DNA of 64,000 nt from Acidiferrum sp963764675. Lineage in GTDB: Bacteria > Acidobacteriota > Terriglobia > Acidiferrales > UBA7541. Shown here piece after piece: positions 35,075 through 43,433 of this stretch (the first letter of the stretch is position 1; each line of letters begins with the position of its first letter). The notes under the pieces were generated by a model. The model was not told the DNA's origin. It ran no database searches and saw nothing but the letters and a program-made list of their open reading frames with translations. Location of the stretch: contig CAVXTQ010000007.1 in the NCBI GenBank assembly GCA_963764675.1, forward strand, positions 1-64,000, given 5' to 3'. A program made the position numbers and the translations under genes.

Positions 35075-36361
35075 TTGGCTGAAGAAACCCTACTCAGAGA
35101 CGATTTGGTCAATCAACTGATCAGCGTTGGCGAGGCTGATCTGTTGGTGGCGGTTCCCTCATACAACAACGCGACGACCATCGGACAAACTGTACAAGCA
35201 ATCGAGGAAAGCTATCAGCGGAGCTTTATCCGCGACCGAGTTGTGATTTTGAACGTTGATGGAGGCTCGACCGACCATACCACTGACGTCGTACTGAATA
35301 TGAACGGGCGCAGAAGCGCCGGCCACCGGGGTATCACTTCGCTGCGAACCGTGCATTGTTTGGCGACGCAGTACGCCAAGTCTCCGTCGCAGGGGATGGC
35401 GCTAAGAACCATCCTTGCGACGATGGATCTGCTAAGGGCCAAGTCGTGCGCGGTCGTTTCCCCCGCGACGACGAATTTGGACGCTTCGTGGATCTCAAAT
35501 CTACTGCGGCCGGCCTACCGGCAAGAGTTCGATTTCGTCGCGCCGTTGTATGCCCGAAGCAAATATCAGGGCTTGCTGGCGCGGAATCTGTTGTATCCGA
35601 TGAGCCGGGCGATGTTCGGTCAACGCATTCGCGAGATGTACTCGGAAGAATGGGGATTTTCCGGACGCCTGGCGACCCAATGCCTCAGTCAGAACGTGTG
35701 GAATGTGGAAGCGATTCGAGAGCGCCCGGAAGCGTGGATGGCGATCACGGCGGTTTCTTCTGGGATGAAGTGCTGCCAGTCGTTTCTGGGCCCGAAGTCT
35801 CCTCCGGCTGCGGGTACCGGGCCCAATTTCGTCGAGGCCGTTCGGCAGACGGTGGGAAATTTGTTCTGGTGTCTGGAGAACTTTCAGGCGTACTGGCTGG
35901 ACCATAGCGGATCGGAAGCTGTAGCCACCTTCGGACCCGAACACGACGTGACGGCCGACGAAAAAGCGCCCCATCTCGAGCAGTTTTTTGAAATGTTCCG
36001 AAAGGGCGTCTCTGAGTTAGAAGGGGTTCTGAAGGATATCCTCTCGCGCGAGACGCACGCGCACATCCAAAGAATTGCCGATCTCGAACCAGCTAAGTTC
36101 CGATTCAGCGCCGAGCTGTGGGTGAAAACGATTTATGAATTTGCGGTTTCCTACCATCGAGCGGTAATCGCTCGCGATCACGTGGTTCAGGCCTTCGTGC
36201 CGTTGTACCGCGGACAAATGTTTTCGTTCTTTTTGGAACACGCCGACTCGTCGGCTGAGGCGCTGGAGGGCGATTGCGAGGCCCTGTGCCTGGAATTCGA
36301 ACGTCAGAAACCGTACCTGATCGAAAGATGGAAGGCGAAAAAAGCTGAGGTGAAGTCATGA
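35075..36361 (+). CDS. GT-A glycosyltransferase, glucosylglycerate-synthase-like
   Basis: 428 residues. The N-terminal GT-A fold has DLLVAVPSYNNATTIGQTVQ and VVILNVDGGSTDHTTDVV with the metal-binding acidic cluster, then AVVSPATTNLDASWISNLL and FDFVAPLYARSKYQG. The C-terminal part is helical (AELWVKTIYEFAVSYHRAV). This arrangement resembles glucosyl- and mannosylglycerate synthases, enzymes of compatible-solute formation, but the acceptor cannot be proved by eye. No membrane segment is seen, so it is cytoplasmic. It starts with TTG 35075 after a weak site and overlaps the next gene by four bases (ATGA), indicating coupled translation with a mechanosensitive-type protein. Confidence 0.65.
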   Translation: MAEETLLRDDLVNQLISVGEADLLVAVPSYNNATTIGQTVQAIEESYQRSFIRDRVVILNVDGGSTDHTTDVVLNMNGRRSAGHRGITSLRTVHCLATQYAKSPSQGMALRTILATMDLLRAKSCAVVSPATTNLDASWISNLLRPAYRQEFDFVAPLYARSKYQGLLARNLLYPMSRAMFGQRIREMYSEEWGFSGRLATQCLSQNVWNVEAIRERPEAWMAITAVSSGMKCCQSFLGPKSPPAAGTGPNFVEAVRQTVGNLFWCLENFQAYWLDHSGSEAVATFGPEHDVTADEKAPHLEQFFEMFRKGVSELEGVLKDILSRETHAHIQRIADLEPAKFRFSAELWVKTIYEFAVSYHRAVIARDHVVQAFVPLYRGQMFSFFLEHADSSAEALEGDCEALCLEFERQKPYLIERWKAKKAEVKS

Positions 36362-37060
36362 AGCTAATGATCGTCCAGGGATTGGAACAGGCCTACCAAA
36401 ACCTCGTTCACATGCTCGCCGAGTTTCTACCGCGTTTTGTGGTGACGCTGGTGATCATCTTGACCGGGCTGCTGGTGGCTTACTTGCTGAAACACGGCTT
36501 GCGTGCCCTGTTGCATCTGACGAGGCTGGACCGGCTGTCGGAGGAGGCGGGCGCTTCCCGGATGCTTCGCATGGCCGCGCTCCCCTCGATGACGGAAGTA
36601 TTGAGCCGGTCGGTTTTCTGGATCACGGTTTTGGGATTCATCCTAGTAGGAATTAGCGTACTGAATATCGCGGGGCTGCAGGAACAGATCGCGCGATTAT
36701 TGCGGTTGTTGCCGGAAATCGTGGTTGCGATCGTGATTTTGTTCCTTGGGCTGGTGATCGCGAACTTTTTGTCTCGCGCGGCGCTGCTTGCGGCGGTGAA
36801 CGCGGGATACGCATCGCCGAAGACGTTGAGCTGGTCGATACGTTTCGTGATTTGGATTTTGGCGATATCGATGGCGCTGGAAGAGCTTGGAGTGGCGAGG
36901 CAGACGGTGATTGCGGCGTTTTCGATCGTCTTTGGCGCATCGATGCTGGGATTGGCGATTGCGTTTGGCCTTGGCGGTCAGCATTTGGCCCGGGCAGTTC
37001 CTGGAGAAAAATCTGGGCGAAGGAAAGAAAGAGAAAACCGAAGAACCTCAGCCGCTGTGA
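36358..37060 (+). CDS. Small mechanosensitive-channel-like (conserved TM helix) protein, one frameshift
   Basis: About 233 residues with five predicted helices, of the small MscS-related 'conserved TM helix' group. Segments: FVVTLVIILTGLLVAYLLKHGL, VFWITVLGFILVGISVL, LLPEIVVAIVILFLGLVIANFLSRAAL, IRFVIWILAISMALEELGV and the pore-like AAFSIVFGASMLGLAIAFGLGGQHLAR. It lacks the large MscS beta and C-terminal cytoplasmic domains. The frame changes +1 at about 36992 in a CCCGGG run; with one base less the protein ends QFLEKNLGEGKKEKTEEPQPL at 37060, the usual end for this group. Without correction the frame runs on to 37200 into the next gene. It overlaps the glycosyltransferase gene, linking solute synthesis with osmotic release. 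Confidence 0.75.
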
Positions 37061-37121
37061 GCGTCGCTTGCCGGTTCCGTCGAGGGAACGAGTTGGAGTG
37101 TGACGCCAGAAAGAGGAAGTC

Positions 37122-38693
37122 ATGGCTGATTCCGCCGTTGGCAAGGAAATGTATCCTGAGCTGCGAAGATCGCTTCCGCAACAACTGCCTGCGTTTTTGA
37201 TCAGGCAACGATGGTTTGGCGGCAAGGCGCGGCAGATTCGCTCGACGGAACTCGCGGACGTTATTCCGGTTCGATTGGAAGTTGGCGAAGCATTTCTGTT
37301 GATCGTTACCGTAAAGTACGCCGCGGGGGGGGACGACAGCTACGCGATACCTGTCCTACCCATCGAACCGTCGACGCAGGAAAGCGACGCTGATCCTGCC
37401 TTACTGAGAGTAGAAGCATCGGGAGCAGGCGGCTTCGTCGTGCTAAGCGATGCGTTGAAGAACGAAACGTTTCTAAAGACGCTTCTAGATGTGATTCGAC
37501 GCGAGGCGGTCCTTCCGGGTGAGAAAGGGGAGCTTCGCGCGTTGCAAACGACGGCGTTCGCGCGTCTCTACCCGGCGTCTTCCACCGGTCTACATCCTAA
37601 ACCTGTGGGCGCGGAGCAGAGCAATAGCTCGACGATCTATGGCGACCGTCTGATCCTGAAATTCTTCCGGCGCGTGGAAGAGGGAATCAACCCAGACTTG
37701 GAAGTAGGGAATTTTCTCACCGAGAAGGCTCATTTTTCGCATATCCCGCAGGTCGTCGGGTCGCTGCAATATCACTCGCGAGACGGCAAGCAAATGGCGC
37801 AGGGAATTCTGCAGGCCTTTGTGCCCAATCAGGGTGACGCGTGGAGCTACACGCTGGAGTCTCTCGCCGAGTTCTACGGAGCGGTAAGACATACGTCGCA
37901 GGGTACGCCTCCAGAGCCCGCCCGGGAACTAGCTGGCCACTATTTGGATTCTGCCGGGCTCCTCGGGCAAAGAACCGCCGAGATGCATCTCGCTTTGACT
38001 TCGGACGTGCACGATCGAGCGTTTGCGCCGGAGCCGTTTACAATGGAGTTTCAACAGGCGCTCGAAAAGTCGATGCTCGACCTCATGGCGCGGGTCTTCG
38101 GCATATTGCGAGAGAAGAACGCGAGCCTGCCTGCGGAGTGGCGTAGCAAAGCGGAAGACCTCGCCGGCCGGGAGCAGGAAATCGCCGGCAGGTTTCAATC
38201 CGCGTTGAGCCGGCCCATCCATGCGACGCGCGCCAGAATTCACGGTGACTATCACCTCGGCCAGGTTCTCTACACGGGATCCGACTTCGTCATTATCGAT
38301 TTTGAAGGGGAGCCGGCACGGCCGCTGGCCGAGCGGCGCATCAAGCGATCACCGCTGCAAGATGTTGCCGGAATGCTGCGGTCTTTTCACTACGCGGCAT
38401 TTGCGCCGCTACTTACATCTGTAGGCGAGAAAGCAGTGCAGCCTACAGATGTTGCCCGCCTGAGCTCCTGGGCGGAAACGTGGAACACGTGGGTGGCGGA
38501 GCGATTTCTTTCCAGTTATTTCGCGACCGCTGGCGCGGCGGCGTATCTTCCAGCAAGCCGTGAAGAGGCAAAGAACTTGCTGGACCTTCATCTACTCGAA
38601 AAAGCGGTCTACGAACTAGGCTACGAGCTGAATAACCGTCCGTCGTGGGTGGGAATTCCCCTGCAAGGGATTGCCAAACTATTGTCGCGATAG
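37122..38693 (+). CDS. mak: Maltokinase
   Basis: 523-residue kinase making maltose-1-phosphate from maltose and ATP for GlgE. The N-terminal cap begins LPAFLIRQRWFGGKARQI, the usual maltokinase opening. A kinase N-lobe follows with DRLILKFFRRVEEGINPDLEVGNFLTE. The C-lobe has the catalytic loop RIHGDYHLGQVLY and the metal-binding FVIIDFEGEPARPLAERR, then SPLQDVAGMLRSFHYAA. The end ELNNRPSWVGIPLQGIAKLL is typical. It completes the TreS-Mak-GlgE route. No branching enzyme (glgB) lies in the window. It converges with the minus-strand glucan synthase gene, leaving 33 bases between stops. Confidence 0.93.
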   Translation: MADSAVGKEMYPELRRSLPQQLPAFLIRQRWFGGKARQIRSTELADVIPVRLEVGEAFLLIVTVKYAAGGDDSYAIPVLPIEPSTQESDADPALLRVEASGAGGFVVLSDALKNETFLKTLLDVIRREAVLPGEKGELRALQTTAFARLYPASSTGLHPKPVGAEQSNSSTIYGDRLILKFFRRVEEGINPDLEVGNFLTEKAHFSHIPQVVGSLQYHSRDGKQMAQGILQAFVPNQGDAWSYTLESLAEFYGAVRHTSQGTPPEPARELAGHYLDSAGLLGQRTAEMHLALTSDVHDRAFAPEPFTMEFQQALEKSMLDLMARVFGILREKNASLPAEWRSKAEDLAGREQEIAGRFQSALSRPIHATRARIHGDYHLGQVLYTGSDFVIIDFEGEPARPLAERRIKRSPLQDVAGMLRSFHYAAFAPLLTSVGEKAVQPTDVARLSSWAETWNTWVAERFLSSYFATAGAAAYLPASREEAKNLLDLHLLEKAVYELGYELNNRPSWVGIPLQGIAKLLSR

Positions 38694-38726
38694 TCCGGAC
38701 GGTCACCGCTTGCCGTACAACGCCGA

Positions 38727-41700
38727 TCACGCCGCAGTGTTGAACTTCGGAGCGGCTCCCCAAGTTCCTTGCGTCGCTTCGGCGTTGTCTTTGGATGAGT
38801 CGAGAGCGGCATCTTCGACGGCGGCTGACGCTTCGAACTGGGACGTCCGCGGCGCTTTCTCGTGGAGCAGGCGTTCGGTAGCCGCCACCATAGGTTCCGC
38901 GTGGAAGCGGCGCTGGGACGATGCGTTGCAGAGAATATTGGCAACCGACATCAGGCTCATGCCCTGGTGGTGCGCCAGCCAGCAGCGCACGATCTCGAAC
39001 TTGCTGCCGGAGTTGACGCGAGACGCTGTGAAATCTGCAGCTTCGTAGAATCCGTAGGAGCCCAGCCAGCCGAGATCTTTCATCTTCCGGATGTTCTCGA
39101 TGGCACCCTCGGAATCCACCATCAAACTCAAGAACGTGGAATACGGAGAGACGACGACATCGCGCGACAGGTCGCGACTCACGGCCAGGCCGGGAATTCC
39201 AAATGCTTCGTAGTGATAGTGGCCCGAGCCGTTTATCTTCGAGCAAGACGCCTCGGAAATCCCCCAGGGGATTCCTCTGTGCTCGGCGAACTTCTGCTGG
39301 CTGCGGACGACGCCTTGTGTGGTCTGGTCAATGACCGTGTTCGGATACGTCTTCATCCAAAGTAGCGGCATCAAGTACTCGAACATAGTTCCTGTCCAGG
39401 ACAGCAGGACATGTTCGCCTTCGTAGCTGGTCAGACGACGCTCCATCGCGAGCCAGCTTTCTTGAGGAATGTCTCCCTTGGCGATGGCCACGAAGGTGGC
39501 CGACCGGGCTTCGGACGCCAACAGATCATAGTGACTCGGTGTGAAGCGGCCCTCTTCCACGTTGTAGCCGGTAAAGAGCAGCTTCTTCTTCGCGTCGAAG
39601 AAATAGTGGAAGTCCATGCTCTTGGCAAGGGCATCGGCTCGTACCGCAACCCGTTCGAGCCTGATTGCAATGCTCTTGGAGATGCTGCTGGACCGCGCGA
39701 TCGCGGAGCGCAAGAGTTGCAAAGCCGATCGCGTTTCGATCGTTGCATTACCCTCTTCGAGCAGGCGGCTCAATTTCAGATCGATCGCGCTGCAGAGTTT
39801 CGGCAGCGATGCCAGCGTCAGTTTCTGGAGGCGAGGTGACAGGTTTGCGCAGTGCTTAGCGAATTGCGGCTGTAGCCACGGCGCGAAGTCGTACAGGAGG
39901 TTTTCCAGATGAACGATTCGCAAGCGCAGTTCGTGCGTCCACCATGCTGCCTCGCTGGGAGCTGTCTCCGAGGCGAGCTTTTTCTCCAGCGTCACGATGT
40001 CGCGCTCGAAGCTCATCAAAGCTTCCGACCAAGCCGTGGGTGAATCTCCCAGAGAGATAGCGCGGGTTTTCAGCTCCCGCACCATCTCGATCAGAGCTGC
40101 GTCCTGATTTTCGGCCGCGAGGAATTGCTCGATGGTGTCTAGGTGATCTCGCAGGCCGCGCCAGAGTTCGGGGCGGAAGATCGGTTCGTTCACCGCGCCG
40201 AGGCATCCTTGTTTCACGGTCCAGAGAGAGCAGACCAAGTTGCCGTTGTCGACGGCGGAAATGAAGCGCGGTTTGACGGCCTGTAGCGTGCGAGTGTCGT
40301 ACCAGTTGTACAGTTGGCCGTTTTCGAGGCGGGGCATCAGGTCGATGGAATCAAATGTATGCTCGGTATCGGCGACGAACTCCGGCACGGTCAAGAAACC
40401 CAGGTCGACTGCGGCAAGCCGCGAGTTCAGAAGCAACCCGAGGTTGGTCGTCGAAATATTGTGAATCATGAGCGACGCGGGCGTTTGGATGAGGTCGGGC
40501 ACCAGCCAATTTTCCTCGGCGGTGCTGAACTCCCGGAAGACGCGCCAGGTGCGTAACGCCGACTGGCGAAGCAACTCTTCATCGGCGGCAGGCATTTTCG
40601 CTTCGTCGGGTTGCGCGGGTAGGTTCAGCCACTGGCCGATCGGCTTGGACAAAGCCCAAAGCGCCAAAAGGGGCAACGCAACGAGGAAGGATGCGGGCCG
40701 AGCTACCGCAAGGATAAGTCCGGTCATGAACGAAAGCCACGGAGTCAGCTCCAAATAGGTTTCGATCGGGCTCTTTTTCTGGCGGCTGATTTCTGCTTCC
40801 GCCGCAGTTTCCCATTCCAAAAGCCTCTCATGGGTAACGGTCATGCGAACGATGGAGCGCACGATGGCATCGACCGTAACGAGGCTCTGATGCAGGAGCC
40901 AAGCGATACGCATAAAGAGGTTCGCTTGCGCCACCGCAAAATCGGCGGCGATGTTTTTCCAGAAGATGGCTGTGAAGAGCGATTGGCCCGCGCGCAGGAC
41001 GGACACCGCGAACTGGCAATACGTCGGCAACGCAACCACGGCTAACGTAGCCAGGGTCCAATAGAGCGCTTTGCCGGGGAGGAAGAACCAGGCGCAAAGC
41101 AGCATCACGAACGTCGCAACCTCCGTCAGGCTTCGGCGCAGATTGTCCAGAATCTTCCAGCGCGAGATAACGGAGAGAGGATTTGGCACGGTCTTGCCGA
41201 AAACGTCCGGAACACGTGGCAGAAGCCAGAAAATGATCTGCCAATCGCCGCGGACCCAGCGATGCTTGCGGCGGCTGAGCGCGCTCATGTGAGAAGGATA
41301 GTCGTCGACAACTTCGATGTCCGAAACCAGCCCGGCGCGAGCGTATGCGCCTTCGATCATGTCGTGGCTGAGAATCGTATTGCACGGGAACCGGTGCTCG
41401 AGAACTTGCTGGAACGTGCCAACCTCGTAAATTCCTTTTCCAGTGAAGCTGCCTTCACCGAAAAGATCCTGATAGACGTCCGAGACCGCGCGAGCATAGA
41501 TGTCGAAACCCGCGTCGGCCGAGAAAATCGCAGCCAACCGCGACCGGCTGGCGGACTGAATGCTGATGTCCACCCGCGGCTGGAGAATTCCATAGCCGTC
41601 CACAACGGTATTTGTCGCCGGGTCAATCACTGCGCGGTTGAGCGGATGAGCAATCGCTCCGACCAGTCTGTGGGCGGCGTCGCGCGGCAACTGAGTGTCT

Positions 41701-43415
41701 GAATCCAATGTGATCACGTACTTGACGTTTAGCAGCAGCGATAGATTGCCGGCCTTCACCGGGAAATTGTCATTCGTCCCGAGCAGCAATTTGTTGAAGT
41801 CCAGCAGCTTTCCGCGCTTGCGCTCCCAAGCCATCCAAATACCTTCGGACTCGTTGTAGGCGCGATGCCGATGGAAGAGGAAGAACGAGCCTTTCCCTTC
41901 GGGGGCGTATTTTGCATTCAGCGCCTGGATGAGGTGCGCGCACTGGTCAGCCAGTTTGTCCTTGTCATCGAACTGCTGCGCCGCATCCGGCGGGTCGGTG
42001 AGCAGCGCAAAATGGACGTTCGCGTCGCGATTGGCTAGGAATCTGACTTCGAGATCCCGCACTGCCCGATGCATTTGGCCTTCGCTGATCAGCAATGTCG
42101 GAACGACAACCATGGTGGTGAATTCCGCCGGAACGCCATCGGAGAAATCGAGCTTCGGCAGAGGCTTGGGCGGAAACAGAGTCGTCGCAAGTTGATTGAC
42201 CAACGCCACAGCACATTCGGCAGCTGGGAGCAGAAACAGCAGCAACGCCACCACCACGCCGGAAAGCTTGATTTTGGCGTCCAAAACCACCGTCGCCATC
42301 AGCGCCAATGTGAGCAGCTCGATGCCCAGGATGTAAGAGAAGTCCGGCCAGCGCTTGATTACTTGCTGCACTCGCTCAGAGAACGTAGGTCGATAGCCGA
42401 CCGCGTGTTCAAGAAGTTTTCGGCCGTCGCCGACGAGATAGTAGCCGACGTGTGACTCGCGTTGTCGCACGCGTGCATTTGCGGAGGCATGCAGCGTGCC
42501 GGAGAGTTCCAGCGTTTTCCGCGCGACTTCTTGTTCCGTCGCAGACGAACGCTTCGCCAGTTGTGCGATTGTGCGCCGATAAACGTCGCGGCTATCGAAG
42601 TCCATGTGCGCGTACGCATCGCACGGGTCTCGCCGAAGAATGTGCTCTATGGCGTTGATGCGCTCGAAGAGTTCGTTCCAATCCACGCCTTCCACGCGCC
42701 GTAGACTCGCGATCAGAGTAGGCAAGCTCGGAGCGCTAAAGCACTCGGCCGGTTCTATTTTTTCGGCCGGAGCTATGGACTCCACGGGAGAGAGGTGCGT
42801 CGCGGCGTCGAGCCGGTTCGAAAGCGCGGCGACGGACTCCAGCAGAACAAGCTGCGCGAACGCATGCAACTGCCACAATTCGCGCATTTCCAGCGCAACG
42901 GTCTCCTGAATCGCGGTGAAAAACTGTTCAAACGTGTGGTCGTCGAATTCGTAGTTGACGGCTTGCAGATAGCTCGCAACCGCCGCGTAGGCGCGCGGCA
43001 GGCTCGTCCACTCGCCGCATTCCACCTGAGGAAGCTCTGTGGCGTTGCCGACCACCCGCTTTGTATCTTGAAGGCTCTGACGGAGTATTTTGGAAGTGCC
43101 TAGAAGTGTTTCCGCATCGCCGCGCAGCTTGTGCCCGGCCGAAACCAGGTTCCGCAAAGTCTGGCAGTTCGTTTCGATCGATTCTTTTGCCGCATCCCAT
43201 TTCGTTTCTAAGGCGGCAACCCGCTTGCCCTTCTCGCGAGCCTTCCAGGACTGCGCCTCGAGCATTGCGCCCAACCAAAGCTGGCCGTAGTGGACATTCA
43301 CGCTGCGCGTTGGCGCCGACCCGCAATAGTCCTTTCGCCACGCCGCGTTCCGCAAAGAGTCGGCAGGCTGCAGCGAAGCACTGGGATCAAAAGCGGGTTG
43401 TTGTTGCGTAGCCAT
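38727..43415 (-). CDS. Cyclic beta-1,2-glucan-synthase-like protein lacking the GH94 domain
   Basis: 1562-residue membrane protein resembling the first part of NdvB/ChvB. Order: a long helical N-terminus; membrane helices near 360-410; a GT84 glycosyltransferase domain with YVITLDSDTQLPRDAAHRLVG near residue 570, NTILSHDMIEGAYARAG and RRKHRWVRGDWQIIFWLLP; further helices near 780-830 and 910-950; then a glucoamylase-like domain (VLLSWTGTMFEYLMPLLWM near 1335, GIPWGISEASCSKINGSGHYHYEAFGIPGLA, CWLAHHQGMSLM). Known cyclic-glucan synthases are about 2800 residues because a GH94 phosphorylase module follows; here the protein stops soon after RLLHEKAPRTSQFE, and no GH94 sequence is found downstream. 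The product may be linear or of uncontrolled length. It lies 18 bases after an ABC exporter gene, as ChvB lies near ChvA. Confidence 0.85.
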   Translation of the reverse strand: MATQQQPAFDPSASLQPADSLRNAAWRKDYCGSAPTRSVNVHYGQLWLGAMLEAQSWKAREKGKRVAALETKWDAAKESIETNCQTLRNLVSAGHKLRGDAETLLGTSKILRQSLQDTKRVVGNATELPQVECGEWTSLPRAYAAVASYLQAVNYEFDDHTFEQFFTAIQETVALEMRELWQLHAFAQLVLLESVAALSNRLDAATHLSPVESIAPAEKIEPAECFSAPSLPTLIASLRRVEGVDWNELFERINAIEHILRRDPCDAYAHMDFDSRDVYRRTIAQLAKRSSATEQEVARKTLELSGTLHASANARVRQRESHVGYYLVGDGRKLLEHAVGYRPTFSERVQQVIKRWPDFSYILGIELLTLALMATVVLDAKIKLSGVVVALLLFLLPAAECAVALVNQLATTLFPPKPLPKLDFSDGVPAEFTTMVVVPTLLISEGQMHRAVRDLEVRFLANRDANVHFALLTDPPDAAQQFDDKDKLADQCAHLIQALNAKYAPEGKGSFFLFHRHRAYNESEGIWMAWERKRGKLLDFNKLLLGTNDNFPVKAGNLSLLLNVKYVITLDSDTQLPRDAAHRLVGAIAHPLNRAVIDPATNTVVDGYGILQPRVDISIQSASRSRLAAIFSADAGFDIYARAVSDVYQDLFGEGSFTGKGIYEVGTFQQVLEHRFPCNTILSHDMIEGAYARAGLVSDIEVVDDYPSHMSALSRRKHRWVRGDWQIIFWLLPRVPDVFGKTVPNPLSVISRWKILDNLRRSLTEVATFVMLLCAWFFLPGKALYWTLATLAVVALPTYCQFAVSVLRAGQSLFTAIFWKNIAADFAVAQANLFMRIAWLLHQSLVTVDAIVRSIVRMTVTHERLLEWETAAEAEISRQKKSPIETYLELTPWLSFMTGLILAVARPASFLVALPLLALWALSKPIGQWLNLPAQPDEAKMPAADEELLRQSALRTWRVFREFSTAEENWLVPDLIQTPASLMIHNISTTNLGLLLNSRLAAVDLGFLTVPEFVADTEHTFDSIDLMPRLENGQLYNWYDTRTLQAVKPRFISAVDNGNLVCSLWTVKQGCLGAVNEPIFRPELWRGLRDHLDTIEQFLAAENQDAALIEMVRELKTRAISLGDSPTAWSEALMSFERDIVTLEKKLASETAPSEAAWWTHELRLRIVHLENLLYDFAPWLQPQFAKHCANLSPRLQKLTLASLPKLCSAIDLKLSRLLEEGNATIETRSALQLLRSAIARSSSISKSIAIRLERVAVRADALAKSMDFHYFFDAKKKLLFTGYNVEEGRFTPSHYDLLASEARSATFVAIAKGDIPQESWLAMERRLTSYEGEHVLLSWTGTMFEYLMPLLWMKTYPNTVIDQTTQGVVRSQQKFAEHRGIPWGISEASCSKINGSGHYHYEAFGIPGLAVSRDLSRDVVVSPYSTFLSLMVDSEGAIENIRKMKDLGWLGSYGFYEAADFTASRVNSGSKFEIVRCWLAHHQGMSLMSVANILCNASSQRRFHAEPMVAATERLLHEKAPRTSQFEASAAVEDAALDSSKDNAEATQGTWGAAPKFNTAA

Positions 43416-43433
43416 CAGGTCTTCCTCACCAAA

